Assembly (NCBI GenBank): GCA_038087015.1
Contig: JASBNA010000010.1
Location: 744,001-808,000, forward strand
Source: Cerrena zonata
Lineage: Eukaryota > Basidiomycota > Agaricomycetes > Polyporales > Cerrenaceae
Direction of reading: 5' to 3'
DNA length: 64,000 bases
A program made the position numbers and the translations under genes. Positions within the stretch are counted from its first letter, which is position 1, and every line of letters starts with the position of its first letter. Shown in pieces: positions 11,231 to 24,400 of the stretch. The notes under the pieces are model-generated. The model saw only the letters and a program-made list of their open reading frames with translations, was not told where the DNA came from and did not search any database.

Positions 11231-14200
11231 TACTTAAATCTGGCACCGTTACGCTACATGAGGGCAGACCCGGTTGGCAATTGCGCTATCGCTAGGAGAG
11301 ATTATAAGCATGGTAAAGAACGATAGTGTGCTCGTACCCACTGCAGTGTCTGTCGTATAACGATCGACTCGGAGTGATGGTGGCGGCGATTCAATGTCAG
11401 TTTTCGATCACCACTCTCATTCGACATTCCCAAGACTCGGACGTACTCCGCACCAAAGGGAAGAACCGTGATTATCAAGCACCACTGCTCAGAACGTGAT
11501 GTCCGCCGCCCTTGCTGATTACCGGGAAGGATCTCCATTGCCTATCTCAGCGTACACAAGTCGAATGTAATAGGCTTTATAGCTCACCGGAAGCGACGGT
11601 CAGAAAACAGCTAAAGCAAGACGCGCAAAAGAATGACGACGGGTCCGTTTACGTTCCTCTTGCATACCTCGTCCTTTTTCTGACTCAAATCTTCTGTGTT
11701 CCATCTTTCTCATCCTTGCAATATAAGGGTAGAGAAGACGACTCGCTCGCGCTCGTAAGATCACGATCACGTCCTCTACGGTTGGGTAGAGAACGTGATG
11801 ACGTAGATAATACGACATTGAGATCCACAGTCGTGGCATCATCGCACATAGTAACTTGAGTAGAAGACTCCGAGTCGGCTGATAGGCGAGAGGTGAAAGA
11901 TACGAAGAGATAGAGGAGAATGAGATGCGTCCTTCTGTCGGATAGCTGGTGACGGTAGAGCATACGAGGTGATTCGTCCGTATGTTCGCTCACGTCTGGC
12001 GGTGAGTGAGTTGTTCATTGGTGGTGATGCCTAAAGACGTTGTTGACGCAGATATGTTTAATGGTCTGCACATTACCGAATGGTTTAGGTGACTTACCGG
12101 ACGTTCTACATAAATCCATTTGTAGATTTCATCCTTGTCACTTGAAGACAACGTGGATGACCCTCCAGCGAATGATTCTTGATATACGTCAAACCATCTT
12201 CTCTATACATACAGACGACTGGAAGGAGGGGGTCGGACATGGAGAGATAGATAGGAAGAGGTGATGGACTACATCTGTACTGCGCCTGCCTCAGGGTAGG
12301 AGGACGTCCGCAAGTCTGGGTACCTCGATGGACTTGTCTAGAACCAGGAGGTATCAGACGTCATATATATCGTAACAGTGCGAGAAGGGGGAAAGTGATT
12401 CATGTAAATGGGTGGGGCGATTCGATAGAGCTATGGCTGTGTAAACGAGAGAGAAGGATAAGGAATGAGTGAATATAAACCATTGAGACTTGATGTACAT
12501 GCAGTACTAGGGCGAGAGTTCGAAGCAACGGCAATGTGGTGATACCGACATATAGTACATCCGTAGTATGGACAAGTCGAACCACAATGCGTTGACCCGA
12601 AACAGGCTAGAAGATGTAAGGTAAGAAAGATTGGTGACGATAGCGGCGCAAGAAGAGAGGGTCAGAGATGGTCAGAGACAAAATCCGAAGTAGAACGATC
12701 GAGATTAGTTATCTCCGCCCGTTGCTATACATTACGTCACTTACGTCTTGTCACCTAGTCACCGTTACGGTAGCATGTACTACTGCTTGTCTCAACTACC
12801 ACGACCTTTCTCCCTGGAAATCACATATAGACATATTGTGGTCTATTATGAGTCCATACTGGGGCTACAATAACATGCTACGGATCAATGCTACCTCGGA
12901 AGAACCGCATGTTAGGGTCATGCGTAACCGTTTCACGCGTCTCATCCATAGCCCTCAGAATTTCAATGTTGTATGGTTATCTTATTACCAAACCACGATT
13001 CTGCGGCAGAATGATACCGTTTTCCCCGAAGTAGCTATTGAATAGTCTGAAAGGTGGCATGTAGCCTCCATATCCCTCGTCTGGTTCGTCCTCAATTTTC
13101 CTATTCGTTTCTAGTCGCTCAACTATAAGATATTTCGCTTTCTAACAGGATCTCTGGCCCATCTGCTAATACAGCTGCCAATTGGGGCTCTGCTCTGGTC
13201 CTTTCGGATAGCCATAGCAGTGACTTCGAACGCTTCCCCCTGTCGTTTTCCATCGTTGGAGTCTATCGATTCATCGCAAAAGATACTCCATGTACACTCC
13301 TGTATCCGACATGGTCTCCCCACGTCAAGCTAGAGTCGACTCTCGTGATGCCCTAGTGGTCGGTATCGGTTTATCCTGGATCACTCTGCAATTAGAATCT
13401 GCGTGTCCACCAACAACTCCGCGTCAACCTCGTCTTTTCTCAGGTCCTCGTCGATGCCACAATTTCAAACTCCACATACTAGTATAATACCCCTATCGTA
13501 TCAACCTTTGCCCAGACGTGTACGGCATCATCTCGTGTCAACAGCCCCGGTTCTCGAAGACTGACAGAGGCGTCATACAGCACGAAACCTTCCTCAAATA
13601 CGATCTTCAACCAGACGACCATCGGAAGCGAGATCCAGCTCCGCATCCATTCCCTCGTCCGAGGCAGAAGCCACGTCCCTGCAGATGCTCAATCCGGCTG
13701 ATAGAAAATCTTCCCACTCTCGCTCAGGAACTGCTGTCTCGACGCTCCGGCGTTGATTGTCCGTGCTCTTTCAAATGTGTCTACTAGTAGCCCGTCTTCC
13801 CGATTTGCTACGTTATGATCAAACTGCCTGTTGAGCATAGCCGTCGCCACTGATTACTGTGGCAGCCTTCGGATGTCACTTTTCCAACTTTCCCCTATGG
13901 TCTTTTGAGTTCGTATCGTTACATGCATACGCATCCGTCAAGATGGGACGGGAGATCGACCGGGGCACATGGTACTATAACATGGTATGTTCTTCTCCCC
14001 CTATCTTGTAAGGCAAACACAGTTCTCAACTGCATTTCAACCTCTCTGATCGTGCGCCCCCCCTTTGCAATCAGGATGTGTCACATATGTCTTACCATAT
14101 AACCTAGAAGCTACACCCACACCCGCAATAATGTTCATCACATCATTTCAGAATGCAAATATATGATCATGATTGCGTATTCATGAATGTTTTTTGAGTG

Positions 14201-14865
14201 CAATGCCACTCTCGCGGAGTCGAGATATCTCTGAATAATGAAGAGTGGACACTAGAATGGAAGGAGGATTGATCCGTGCAGCATATGACACATCGGTTTA
14301 CCAATGGTGCATGGTGAGGCTTCCTCCCGGGAGATCTTCGTCCTTGTTGCTTCCATCTCACCTCGACTGATAGACGATCAATACAATACGACAATCAGGT
14401 TCTCACAGATCCTGCAGACGCGTTTAACCCTCTCAATCTCCGTACGATCAGAATGAAATTTACACTGCTTGCAGTCTCCCATTTTGTCAATGATCCTTTC
14501 TTTTCCCTCGCCTTTGTGTTCCTGGTCTTCGTACCGCAAGACTGGTGGTAGATCGTCTCACATTAAATCCACTTAACTGCGAGTGATTATACGGGTATCC
14601 AGACATCTCATGTTTTTTTTTTTCTTATCCGCATGCACATCTGATCGGTGGTTTGTGAATCAACATCAGTCATTCGAAATAGCTATGCCAACATGTGATA
14701 TGACTTGCTTGAGGTTATTTCTGTCCTCGGTACCCTTGTTATAGTACACTCAGGCAGTTTTTTCTATTGCTTCTCCAACCTCAACTGCCCGGCAGGCGCT
14801 GTTCAGTTGTTCGATTGGCAGGGCCACATAAATGCTGTCTGTGGCATGATAGGGAGTAGTCACTC
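11231..14865. repeat. Unit B, second copy of the duplicated segment
   Basis: It is similar to unit A (1-1597 joined to 5278-8025), in the same order and orientation, with substitutions and indels throughout. Around 12975-12985 it carries the uninterrupted version of the site where unit A has the transposon. No coding frame is conserved between the two units in this part. It leads into DUF6533 copy 2. Confidence 0.75.
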
Positions 14866-14872
14866 TATAAAT
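14866..14872 (+). promoter_or_regulatory. TATA box of DUF6533 copy 2
   Basis: TATAAAT followed by 'tcaggc', 82 bases before the ATG at 14948, at the same place as in copy 1. Confidence 0.55.
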
Positions 14873-14947
14873 TCAGGCTTATACATCCACTCACTCTCAT
14901 CTTCAGATCCCCTCTTCTAACATAGAACTAAGTCATCTCTTGCTGAT

Positions 14948-16757
14948 ATGTCTAACCTAGAGGAGGTCATTTCAGCTATGTAAGATCAATTATCTCTCTT
15001 TACCATTATCCAATCTAATTTTATTTTCAGATCAGAAAATCACATGCAGACATCCATACTTTTCTCTGCATTAGGTGTGCTCTCATTATACAATAGCACA
15101 TACACTTGTGGTCTAAAACTGTTTATAGCTCTTGCAGTCTATGATGCAGCTCTAACATTCCCTATGGAGATCAAATTTATCTGGCAAAGGAAATTTGGCA
15201 CTGTGGTAATATTGTATATACTGATCAGATATGCTCCCATCCTTGTGCTATTATTCAATGTCCTCAATACATTCATTATTCCAGTAACAGTACTTGTAAG
15301 TAAGATCTTTTCAATCCAATTACCTTATTTTTACTGTCTTATTCAGGGGCAAGTGAATGATAGTAATCTCAAACTCAATGATTCTAATTGAGAGAACCAG
15401 TTGCAAGATACTGGCTATTAGTCTATACATTGCACAAATCTGTTCTCTATTATCATATGCTGGTAAGTAGATGATTAACAATTTGGATAGTGTAGTTACT
15501 AACCATAATTATAGCATTTGACTGTATACGTATCTGGGGAATTTGCTTACATAAATGGATCCCCACTATACTGGTATTCTTTCTCAGTATGTTTAATCCA
15601 GCTATCAATATAGTAAGTATATCTTGTTATTGAAGTTGATTGGGACTTATACTCTCAGTAGTATATTGCAGTTATGACCATCTCAGGGTCATATGAAATT
15701 GTACCATCAGGACTATATGCAGGCTGTTGGAATAATCCACCTAGTGTATATCTCTAGTAAGCTATTTCATTCTATTTTGAAATCACTGATCTTGATTTTA
15801 CCAGTTGTAAATACTCCACCTTACCCTATGTGATGTATATGCTAATATATGCAGTGGGAGTAATTACTAGAGGCATTTCTGTGGCTGCTGATGCCATGGT
15901 ACTTGGTATCACACTTTGGGAAACACACTATATTTTCAAAGCAAGTAAAGAGACTAGAGCCAATCACTCTCTAATTGCTGTGTTAGCCTATAACAGTAAG
16001 CAATTCTTTCCAAAATAGTTATAAGCTAACTAATCATAGTTATTTCTAGGCTGTATTCAATTTGGGTATTCTTATAGTATCTGTGTATCTGTGAACTATG
16101 CTGATTTATTCTAGCATCCTTTTTTTCATTAATATTATCTCAGCAATCTTAGGATGTCCTTTCTGTTGCAAGCCAACATGTAAGAGAAATCAGTAATTCT
16201 AGCTTGCTACAATCTGATCAAATTTAATCATAGACTGACATCCCAAAGGCTTCATATTTTATTGAAATTCAGAATGTGTAAGGAGCTTGAGATCTTATTG
16301 TCTATCATATAACTGACTTTGGTTTTTCAAAGTGTCATATCAATTGTACTTTCACACTTTATCCTCAACCTTAGCTCTACCTCCCAGAAAAGAAACCATT
16401 CTGTGGAAAGCACTTTTGCCTCTACTATGGAAGGAGAGTTAGAATTTACTTGGAGTAGCCCACCAGATTGTGGGGAGAGAGATATAGAAGGAAAAATAAA
16501 AGAGTGGCTCCAACATCAAGAATGCCTATCATCAGTTGAATCAGCTCATATTGAAAAAGCCAGAATACCTAACAAGGAAGAAGTAATGCCAGAAGCTGGG
16601 TAGGTTTCAATATATTCTTTTGAAATCCCAACAACTGACTAGAGATATCTCAAGTCCATCTGGCACCACCCACAGCCTTGATTCATCCACCTCTTATGCC
16701 ACATATACCACCGCTGTTCTCATAGGGGAGGAATACATGGTACCAGAAGTTGTATAG
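14948..16757 (+). pseudogene. DUF6533-family gene, copy 2, with a +1 frameshift in exon 11
   Basis: Exons matching copy 1: 14948-14979, 15031-15074, 15129-15295, 15347-15348, 15401-15462, 15515-15612, 15662-15756, 15805-15806, 15855-15995, 16050-16065, 16115-16179, 16234-16277, 16333-16599, 16655-16757. The sum is 1138 nt, one base over a multiple of three. The extra base lies in exon 11 (65 nt here against 64 or 67 in the others), within about 16150-16165. Everything else is open, including LALAVYDAALTFPMEI and VGVITR-like segments, so the decay is recent or is a sequence error. Both 2-nt exons (GG, TT) are present, and the intron after GG has a GC donor as in copy 1. Function unknown. Confidence 0.75.
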
Positions 16758-17414
16758 GTTTTCCCTCAGACTCTTTTGTTTTCAAAGACTATTTTTATTC
16801 CCATTCTCCGTTCTTTGAGTTTTAGTATGTATTTATCACTCGTTGACATCCCGACATTACGCTAGTCCCCAGAGAACGTATCAATAGTATTATTAATTTA
16901 GTGGAAAGTATAAGCTGTTTAGGTGGCAAAGAGGTGCACTTGGCGAGACAGGAGGTAAAGATGGTCTACAGGAAGAGACGAAACGCAGCTGAACGGGAAA
17001 ATGGTGACACGCTTACAAGAGACCCCATACGAGGGAAAATAAGACCGCTGCATGGCTGGCCTATTTCAGCAGCGTGCCGAGCATCGAACGTCAAGAGTCC
17101 GCGTTAAATGACCCATCAGAGCTATCAGCTAAGTACCGTCTAGAACGTCCTTCGATCACAGGCTAAGAGGATAGACGGACGCGAAGGCTGGGGGGCACAT
17201 GAAAGATATATCTGCCTCTATGGTTCTACATGCGTCGTACAACCACCGCTGACGTGCCCGAATGAGGCATCATCACTCGTAGACAGCTAGTAAGAACACC
17301 CTGGTCAGTCACAACTTATGAAATAGATAGAATATGTCTATACATCGAACAGATACCGATATCGTTGCGAGAACGGCTGAGATTAGTATAACGCCACAAT
17401 TATCCTGGAGTGCT
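16758..17414. other. Intergenic, no gene seen
   Basis: It follows the end of DUF6533 copy 2. The first part is still similar to the region after copy 1 (about 9960-10150); the rest has no recognised partner. The 68-codon frame at 16901-17107 has no support. Confidence 0.4.
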
Positions 17415-17945
17415 CACGATATATATCGTGTTATGATAACGGGGGAAGCCAAAAACTATCTAGGATGGCCCTCATAGGGACGAGATCGGGTATGGGCACA
17501 TAACTGCATATGATCTCCCGCAAATCCGTTTCGTGCTGTAGCCGTAAAGTGGCGATATTCTGCAAGGCGCAGCCGAGGACGCAAGTACCTGGTTCAGACC
17601 TCAGATGGGCTCAAGGATATCTGAGATTCTGGCCAACGAGTGAGGGCCTGAGGCCACAATTCCCTGTAACAATTCTAGGGTCTGTCGAGGCCAACTTCAG
17701 TACATTCGATGGCGTGACAAGTAGTGATACCCACCAAAAGAATTACCACTGGCAAAGGTAGCGGAGTACCCTCACTTTCTGTACGATTGTAGTATCTATT
17801 CGTGGTTGATGGAAGGTGACTAAAGTACAATCTTATTGTAACGTAAGCGTTCGTTTATTGCCGTATCTCATGTATGGTACATACCGTTATATGTCGATTT
17901 ACTGTAAGTAATTGGCGGCCATGAGGCACTGGCACGTAATGAGTA
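17415..17945 (-). pseudogene. Fragment of the kinase-like gene (exons 2-4 region)
   Basis: On the minus strand this matches about 19750-20260 of the neighbouring kinase-like gene copy: shared phrases include 'atatatcg', 'ccgtttcgtgctg', 'gcaagtacctgg' and 'caccaaaag', in the same order. Many substitutions and indels break the frame. It is an older, more diverged copy than the inverted pair around LHS1. Confidence 0.65.
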
Positions 17946-18339
17946 CTAGGAGCTTTGGCGATACCAGACACTAGACACAAAAGCAAGTCCTCAATTTCTC
18001 GCTTGTGAATGAATCTCTAATACCACTGTGAAATCTCGATAAAGACCTATCTATCTAAAAAGTCAGTAAATAACGGAACAGTTATTGAGATAGAACTTCG
18101 TATTGGGAGGATTAACAGACGGAAAGTATTTGGGAAGAGCTGGTTCAACAAAGGAGTCGTCAATGGAAGGAGTGAAGAGGCGAAATACCATAGAATGATA
18201 TACACGACGGATGGATAACCGATAAAATGTTTGGACAGAGTAGGCCAGTAAGTCATTTCGAGCACACGCTAGTCATGACTCTAGACCTAACAACGATATG
18301 AAAGGGTGAGCACCTGGTGCTAATACAGATCTTCATACT

Positions 18340-18475
18340 ATCCAGGACCAGTTGACCATCGGTCCCAAATCTACTTGACCAGCCAGGCCCTGGCATACCA
18401 AATCGTTACCTATCAGCGAATACGCACTGCCTACGAGATCGTCCTCTTCGTGGTCTTCCCACCCCGACTTAGCTA
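18340..18475 (-). pseudogene. Fragment of the 3' end of the kinase-like gene
   Basis: It resembles about 18555-18690 (the last exon of the adjacent copy), for example 'ccagttga..atcg.tccca' and 'acgagatcgtc.tc' against 'atgagatcatcgcc'. It lies upstream of the 17415-17945 fragment in gene order, so the two fragments are probably not one gene. Similarity is weak. Confidence 0.4.
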
Positions 18476-18485
18476 TGCCTCCAAC

Positions 18486-20639
18486 TCAATCTTTGTTCAG
18501 GCCAAGAAATGATATGATGGGCTCATCTCGCCGATAGTATATGTCTTCATAGTCGGTAGGGCCAGTTGAGAATCGATCCCATACCTCCCGACGACCATAT
18601 ATTGGAGCGATCCGCTCATGTGATAACGTATCATAGCCCATGATTGAGTACACACTCTCTATGAGATCATCGCCTTGATGGGGGTCACAATCAGTGACGC
18701 TTTGAGTGCAAAGGGCAAAGTCAATAAAGACACAATGCACGACGGCTTGGTTGGGAGTATCTTTTCTGCGATGAACAAGGATTTGGTGTTCATGCCAATC
18801 GTGTTGAGATATGTCCGCATATTGGAGAATACGGACGCCGTGACGTGTGCTTTGAATCTATCCATCAAGGATTAGTGGATGAACTCGTAATGGATTGACA
18901 GATAATAGATGTTTACCAGCTGAAGTTGCTCATCCTCTGAGAGTGCTTCAACACTCTCTTTCGAGACCGTTGGCGCATCAACATACTCCATCAAGATCCC
19001 ATAAAGCGCAGGACCAGACGGCATAGTAAACTATATGAGATTAGAATGGAAGTGGCGGGAACGAGTTGACCGACTCACCAGATGAGCACCATAGAAGTAT
19101 GGCAACAAAGACCCTTGCATGAAATCCAGTTTCTGATATACAGCTATCTCATTTCTCACCAGGTCTTCTGCCGTATGCCATTTTTGAAAGTGTCTGAACT
19201 GGAGAAAACGATCATCGTAGAGCTTCAAGCACAGTACCGGTGTAGGATCGGACAGCGGATGGTTGTCGATACTCAGCAGTTGGCAGACATAGGTGCGACA
19301 GGGACGAGAGCTTGTAACATCTTGACTCTCAGCAAGCTCTCGTAGAATACGCACAGTGAACGAGGAAGACTGAGTCAATCGCAACGAAAATTGACGTAGA
19401 GGATCGGGACGGTGACAGTTCTCGAAGGTCTGCATGGTGGGTCTTGGAGGCAGGATGGCAGGGTAGTACGGTTGGAGCAGCGGATTCCTCTGAGCGAACC
19501 TGTTTGTCGTCCCTAGTAGTACATCGCCAGCGAACACGGATTGCGAAACCACAGTCTCAATCATATGAGTCTTCCAGCGACGGAACTGTGCCCAATGCTC
19601 CTTAGACCGGTGAAGAAGCGGATAATCAAAGTCAGAATGGCAACAATAGCGAGTGAATATCACGTTGTCCGGTAGTAGAGGCGTATGTTCTGGTGGTAAC
19701 AGAGGGCCAATTCGATAATCGACCTCATCCTCATCCCTGATTGACCACCATATATATCGCGTTGCGATAATCGGGAAAATCATAAAACCTGCCAAGATGA
19801 CCCGTGTATGGACAAGATCAGGCATGGGACCATGACTGTATATGATTTCTCGTATATCCGTTTCGTGCTGCAGCCGCAAGGTGACAAGATTGTCCAAGTC
19901 ACAAGCGACGACGCGAGTACCTGGATCAGACTTCCAGATGGATTTCATCATGTTTGAGATCTGAGCCACAGAGTAAGGATCCGAGGTAACAATGCCCTGT
20001 AACACGGTGGGGGTCTGCCGGGGTCAGCTTCACTAGACCTCATGACGTGACAGGGTACTCACCAAAAGCATTACCACAGGTAAGGGTCGCGGAGAAGTAG
20101 CTTTACTTCCTAGTACTATTGTTGGATCGGTTCGTGGTTTATCGAATGTGACTAAGAAACAATCTTATGGTATCGTCAGCATTGGTTGTGGTTCGCATAT
20201 CATGTATGTACCATTATATGTCGACTTGGCTGTAAGTGAGTGGCGGCCATGAGGCGCTGGAACGTATGGAATAGAAGAGATCGAGGATGGGCTGTACCAC
20301 TACGTCACAAAAGTAATCAATGCGCCTGCGTGATCATTAGTATGCAGTACAGCGAGTAGGGTCTTACAACGTACGGGATTTCACGATCTCTGGGATATGT
20401 GGCAGGTTGTTGGTATCGAGGGATGCTGGTACGATAAAGTTGAGTCAGTACGGTCGAAAGCCAGGTTTACCTCGCTCCTAATCTCATCTTTGAGAGGTTT
20501 CAAAATGATGCAAGGAACGTTTGCGGGGTTGGGTTGACAGGAGTTATCTGCTATTTCATCTACTTCTTGAAGTCGGGGAGGTGCAGGGATCGGCTGAAGC
20601 AGAGCTTCATGAGAAAGGGAAATTTTCAACATACGGCAT
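18486..20639 (-). pseudogene. Protein-kinase-like gene, minus-strand copy, frameshifted in exons 1-2
   Basis: Six exons inferred by alignment with the plus-strand copy: 20639-20375, 20325-20212, 20151-20063, 20014-19079, 19030-18917 and 18857-18486. Exons 4-6 are open and encode the kinase-like part: a beta3-type lysine in LCLKLYDDRFLQF, a glutamate in LVRNEIAVYQKL, the hinge LMEYV, a catalytic-loop-like YADISQHDWHEHQILV and a DFG-like IDFAL. Relative to the other copy there are three single-base insertions, two in exon 1 and one in exon 2, and a TGA arises before the exon 1 donor. A start at 20632 (MLKISLSHEALL) rescues only the first. The substrate is unknown. It lies 268 bases downstream of LHS1 on the same strand. 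Confidence 0.75.
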
Positions 20640-20907
20640 AGCTGCTAGGTATCATAGATCCAGTGTGACAGTGAGAACAGTATGAGCTTCCCTACACTCC
20701 GAAATGGGTACAAATCGTGTGAATGGAAGTGACAGCAATGTGCCAATGTTATGCACGGACTGAGAGTGAGAGCTCGAGATTGTGGCGCTCAACTATACTT
20801 CTCAGCCTCGGCATATTCAATGGAGTAAAAATTACGAGGAGTACGAATAAAATGGCGTCTACGGATGCAATGATGGTATAAAATAAATACATGCAATAGG
20901 GTCACAT
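20640..20907. other. Gap between LHS1 stop and kinase-like copy
   Basis: It holds the 3' end of LHS1 and the presumed promoter of the minus-strand kinase-like copy. I see no gene or clear terminator. Confidence 0.4.
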
Positions 20908-23888
20908 CTACAGTTCGTCATGGCCCTGAGTCGACGAGTCTGACGAGGCACTCCCACTCTCCTTTGCCGTCGTCGTCGTCGAGGAAGAGGTCGTCGTCTT
21001 TGGCTTCTTCGGTATTCTCGGGGCCTTCTTTTTCAACAACTTCTGCAGCTGCGTCTCCAATGGCTTCACTTTCTCCTTCAACATGCTACTCTCCAACACA
21101 GGATCCTCGTTCATCTTCACCCTCTTCTGTTTCTCCACCATCTCATTCATCCACACCTCATGCTCCTTCAACGTCTTCTCTAGCGAGTCGATCTCCTCTT
21201 TGGTGTAACGAGGGGGGATCTCGCTGTCTTGTGCTGCAGTGAGGTTGGTCTTGGCTTCGGTGATGAAGAGACGGGCACTCCAGTTCATCATTTGCGAGAC
21301 GTTTAGCGCTTTGGGGAACTCTTGGATCTCTGTGTAACGATGGATGATAGGCTGTTCCAGAGATCTAACGAGGCTATCAATACACAGACACAATTTGGAA
21401 CGTGGCAGATAACTTACTCTAGTGCACTACGTTGAGCAATGAAGTCCTTGGTCAACGCATCATCATCGTGCTCGGACAACCAAGCAAATGACTCCTGAAG
21501 CTTCTGCTCCATAGCTTTCCTCTCCGCTTGCTGAGAACACTTGACGAACGGAGACTCGGTAGAATCGTCCTCCAACAGGTCCCGAACACGGTAGAGATAA
21601 CCCTCCAACGAGTTACGAGCCTCTTCTCTCGCACGTTTTCCCGACTCGAGTCTGTCGATGGCCATCAACCTATCACGAGCGGCACGTTTCTCAGCGACGC
21701 TCATAGGGGGAATCGAGGCCAGCTTGACATTCAGTTCGAGAGGGATCGTGTTGTCCTTCTTCACAGGCTTGGTCTCTGCAGTCGCGGAAGGATCGGCAGA
21801 TGAGGAGGAAGAGGTTTCAGATTCCGATCGGACAGCTGTCTCTTTTTCAGTGGTAGCCTCTTCAGAGGACGAACTGCCTCCACCAAGGAAACTCTTCAGT
21901 TTCCCTATAAGTGTAGCATCAGTATCACTCATACAAAACTAAATAATAAGAATTACCGGTCAGCGAGTCGTCCTTGATCTCACCGAAAGCAATCGCATCT
22001 TGAATGGACACGAAGCCAGACTCGGAGAGAACAACGGTAGCTTTGACGACAGGGTCAACAGCACCCATCTCAGTCAAGTTCTGCAATGCCTCGGGAATAC
22101 CCTTCAACTCGGCTTCCAATATGTCGCTCGGGTACCCTCTGTCGAAAAGAAGAATTAGCAACCAGACTTCTAACCGAGGACGTAATAACATACGGAAGAA
22201 CAGGAGTGCGGTAGGTCAACTTCAAATTAAAGTCATCCTTCCTCTTGAACGTCAGTGTCTTCCTCGTGCCCACTTTCGACCCAACAGGGAAGACAAGGGT
22301 ATTAATCGTTCGCGGTTTGCTTCCTTGGGATTTCGATTCGGCGATGTAAGAGACCTGAACGTCGTAAGGAGCGATATCCGTGAGGCGAATATCTTTGGTC
22401 TTGAATTGACGACTCAGAGCGGCGCCGTGTAGACCAGCACCTGTACAAAGGGGATTTAGAAAACATCAAGACGTGAATGAGAGTATGACTTACCAAGTAC
22501 AGCAGCCTCATCAGCGTTGACGTTTTGTGCGATGCGAGACCTATATATTGATTAGTTCACATACAAGCTTGGTAGACTGGGAACGTACTTTCCGACAGCT
22601 GCGGTTACAGCAGCTTGGATGATTGGTGTTCGAGAGCTTCCACCAGTCAGAATAACACTAGTAATGTTGTCCTGTGGGCGAATATAAGTCTCAACGTATG
22701 CAAGTAAGCAATAGAAGACGTACCAGAGTCATGTCAGCATTGGCCAAGGCATCCGAGATGGGCTTGACGAAACGTCCAGTGAGGTCTCGACATGCGCTTT
22801 CGAAATCGGAACGGGACACCTTCGACCTGTAGTCGATATCGTTTGTCAGGCTCTCAACCTGGGTTTGTGTTAGTGGATATGATAAAACGTAAGACTATTA
22901 CGACTCACCGAAGTCGATGCATCAGAATTGGCACTGAGGATGGTCTTTACTCGGTTGGCCTCCTTCCACAACTTTGCCATAGCTCGCTTATCGCTCCGAA
23001 CATCCGTCCTGTGCTTCTTCTCAAAGTCCTTGACCAGAATCTCCCTCAAGCGACGATCGAGCTCGTTTCCGCCCACTTGTCGTTCGAATCCAAGACCAGC
23101 TACTTGAATAGCTGTACCGGAAGTCTTACTCTTGGCATCTACAGACGAGAAAGAGACAATGGTGGCGCGAACAGAGGATGCTCCGGCATCATAGATAATA
23201 TGGTGCTCAGGCTTGTCAGTAAACGTCCTCGTCATCGCATAGTTGATAGCAACAGCAGATCCGTCGTGAACCAGAGCCAGAGTCCTCATTCCAGCGATTT
23301 CGACAGCGTCGATCACAGCATCCCGTTCGTGTTGGGTGTAGAATGCCGGAACGGTGAGGACGACGTCGGCAACCTTCTCGCCATTGAGAGTAGATTCTGC
23401 AAGGTCTCGAATGTAGGCGAGTTGCATAGCAATAAGCTCTTCGACCGACCACTCTGAGCCATCGGTACGTCGGGCACCAACGGTACCTCGAGAGGTCTTG
23501 ATCAGGTCGGCGGTGGAGATGGAAGCGTAGAAGGAGGTTGTAGGTGAGTCGAAGGGTGCACCCTGGAGGTACTTCAATTCCGAGAACGAGTCTTGAGGGA
23601 AACGTCCGGCCTGGAAACAATTGTTAACGAATCAGCGAAGACAACAAACAGGATACTTACGATATTGAACGCATCCGACGCAAACAATCTATCTTCCTTT
23701 TTCCATCCCACAGAGGACTGTATTTTCCGCTTCGAGTCTCTATTCAGTAGTACGTCAAACGGCACACCAGGTGCCATAAGAGAAGCTTTGATCCAGTCTG
23801 TGCCATAGTCGATGGCAAGCACCGAAGCAAGGGCGGTGTGGGACCATAGTGAGAAGCATAGCAGTAGACCGAGAAGGAGACGATTCAT
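20908..23888 (-). CDS. LHS1: ER-lumenal Hsp70 of the Lhs1/GRP170 type (9 exons, 855 aa)
   Basis: Exons: 23888-23661, 23610-22909, 22858-22724, 22671-22589, 22540-22494, 22440-22194, 22138-21957, 21904-21418, 21364-20908. They sum to 2568 nt, with all introns GT-AG. A signal peptide (MNRLLLGLLLCFSLWSHTALA) precedes the Hsp70 ATPase domain: VLAIDYGTDWIKASL (phosphate 1), IIYDAGASSVRATIV (phosphate 2, residues about 230) and VILTGGSSRTPIIQAAV (adenosine motif, about 357-375), then RIAQNVNADEAAVLGAG. A beta domain, a Ser/Glu-rich loop, an extended helical lid and a Ser/Thr-rich tail follow, ending in the ER-retention signal HDEL. Yeast Lhs1 is similar in size (881 aa). The family acts in the ER lumen as a chaperone and as nucleotide-exchange factor for Kar2/BiP during translocation and folding. 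It is the only complete copy in the window; at least five decayed relatives lie downstream. Confidence 0.95.
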
Positions 23889-24400
23889 GGCAGTCTTGCA
23901 ATCGTCGGATAGAGCATGAACGGGAGGTTGCTGGCAGTGGATGTGGTCAAATTACTTGTATGCGGTGAAATCTAGGCAAAACAGTCTGAAACACGTCAGT
24001 ATACGTGGCGAGTTAGCTGACATATACCAGCTTACGAGCGCGATCTTGGCACGTGCAGTGACCTGCAAATCTGATTTTAAAGTATCGAGAATTCGAGAAG
24101 CTTAAGGTAGCTGCGACGAAACTCTGAGCGACGAGAATGGAAGAAGAAAGCAAGAGCTTCACGCAGGAAACAAAGCAAGCAACAAGTGATATTGCCTATT
24201 TTGGATAAACCTCCGTATCAGATTCAACATTTGGTGTCTTTTCAAAGATCGTCCATAAAGGTGCGTCGCACCAGAGCAAAATTATTGTCCTGACTCAAGT
24301 ACAACCTGAATACACCTCATTATTCTGGAATTTTCACAGAGGGCGATTAGGTACAGTATAGGATGGATCTATGGGACTGGAAGACATACCTTTGCAAGGA

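Noticed and set aside
15830..16018. Continuous 62-codon frame in DUF6533 copy 2 that reads through the second tiny exon and the following intron
   Set aside because: The other copies have stops or the wrong phase in the same place, while the 2-nt exon plus intron model fits all five; the open frame is accidental.
22004..22432. Plus-strand 142-codon frame opposite LHS1 exons 6-7
   Set aside because: Same reason: antisense shadow crossing two LHS1 introns.
22792..23457. Long plus-strand frame of 221 codons opposite LHS1
   Set aside because: It is antisense to the LHS1 ATPase exons and explained by their codon use; no splice or start context.
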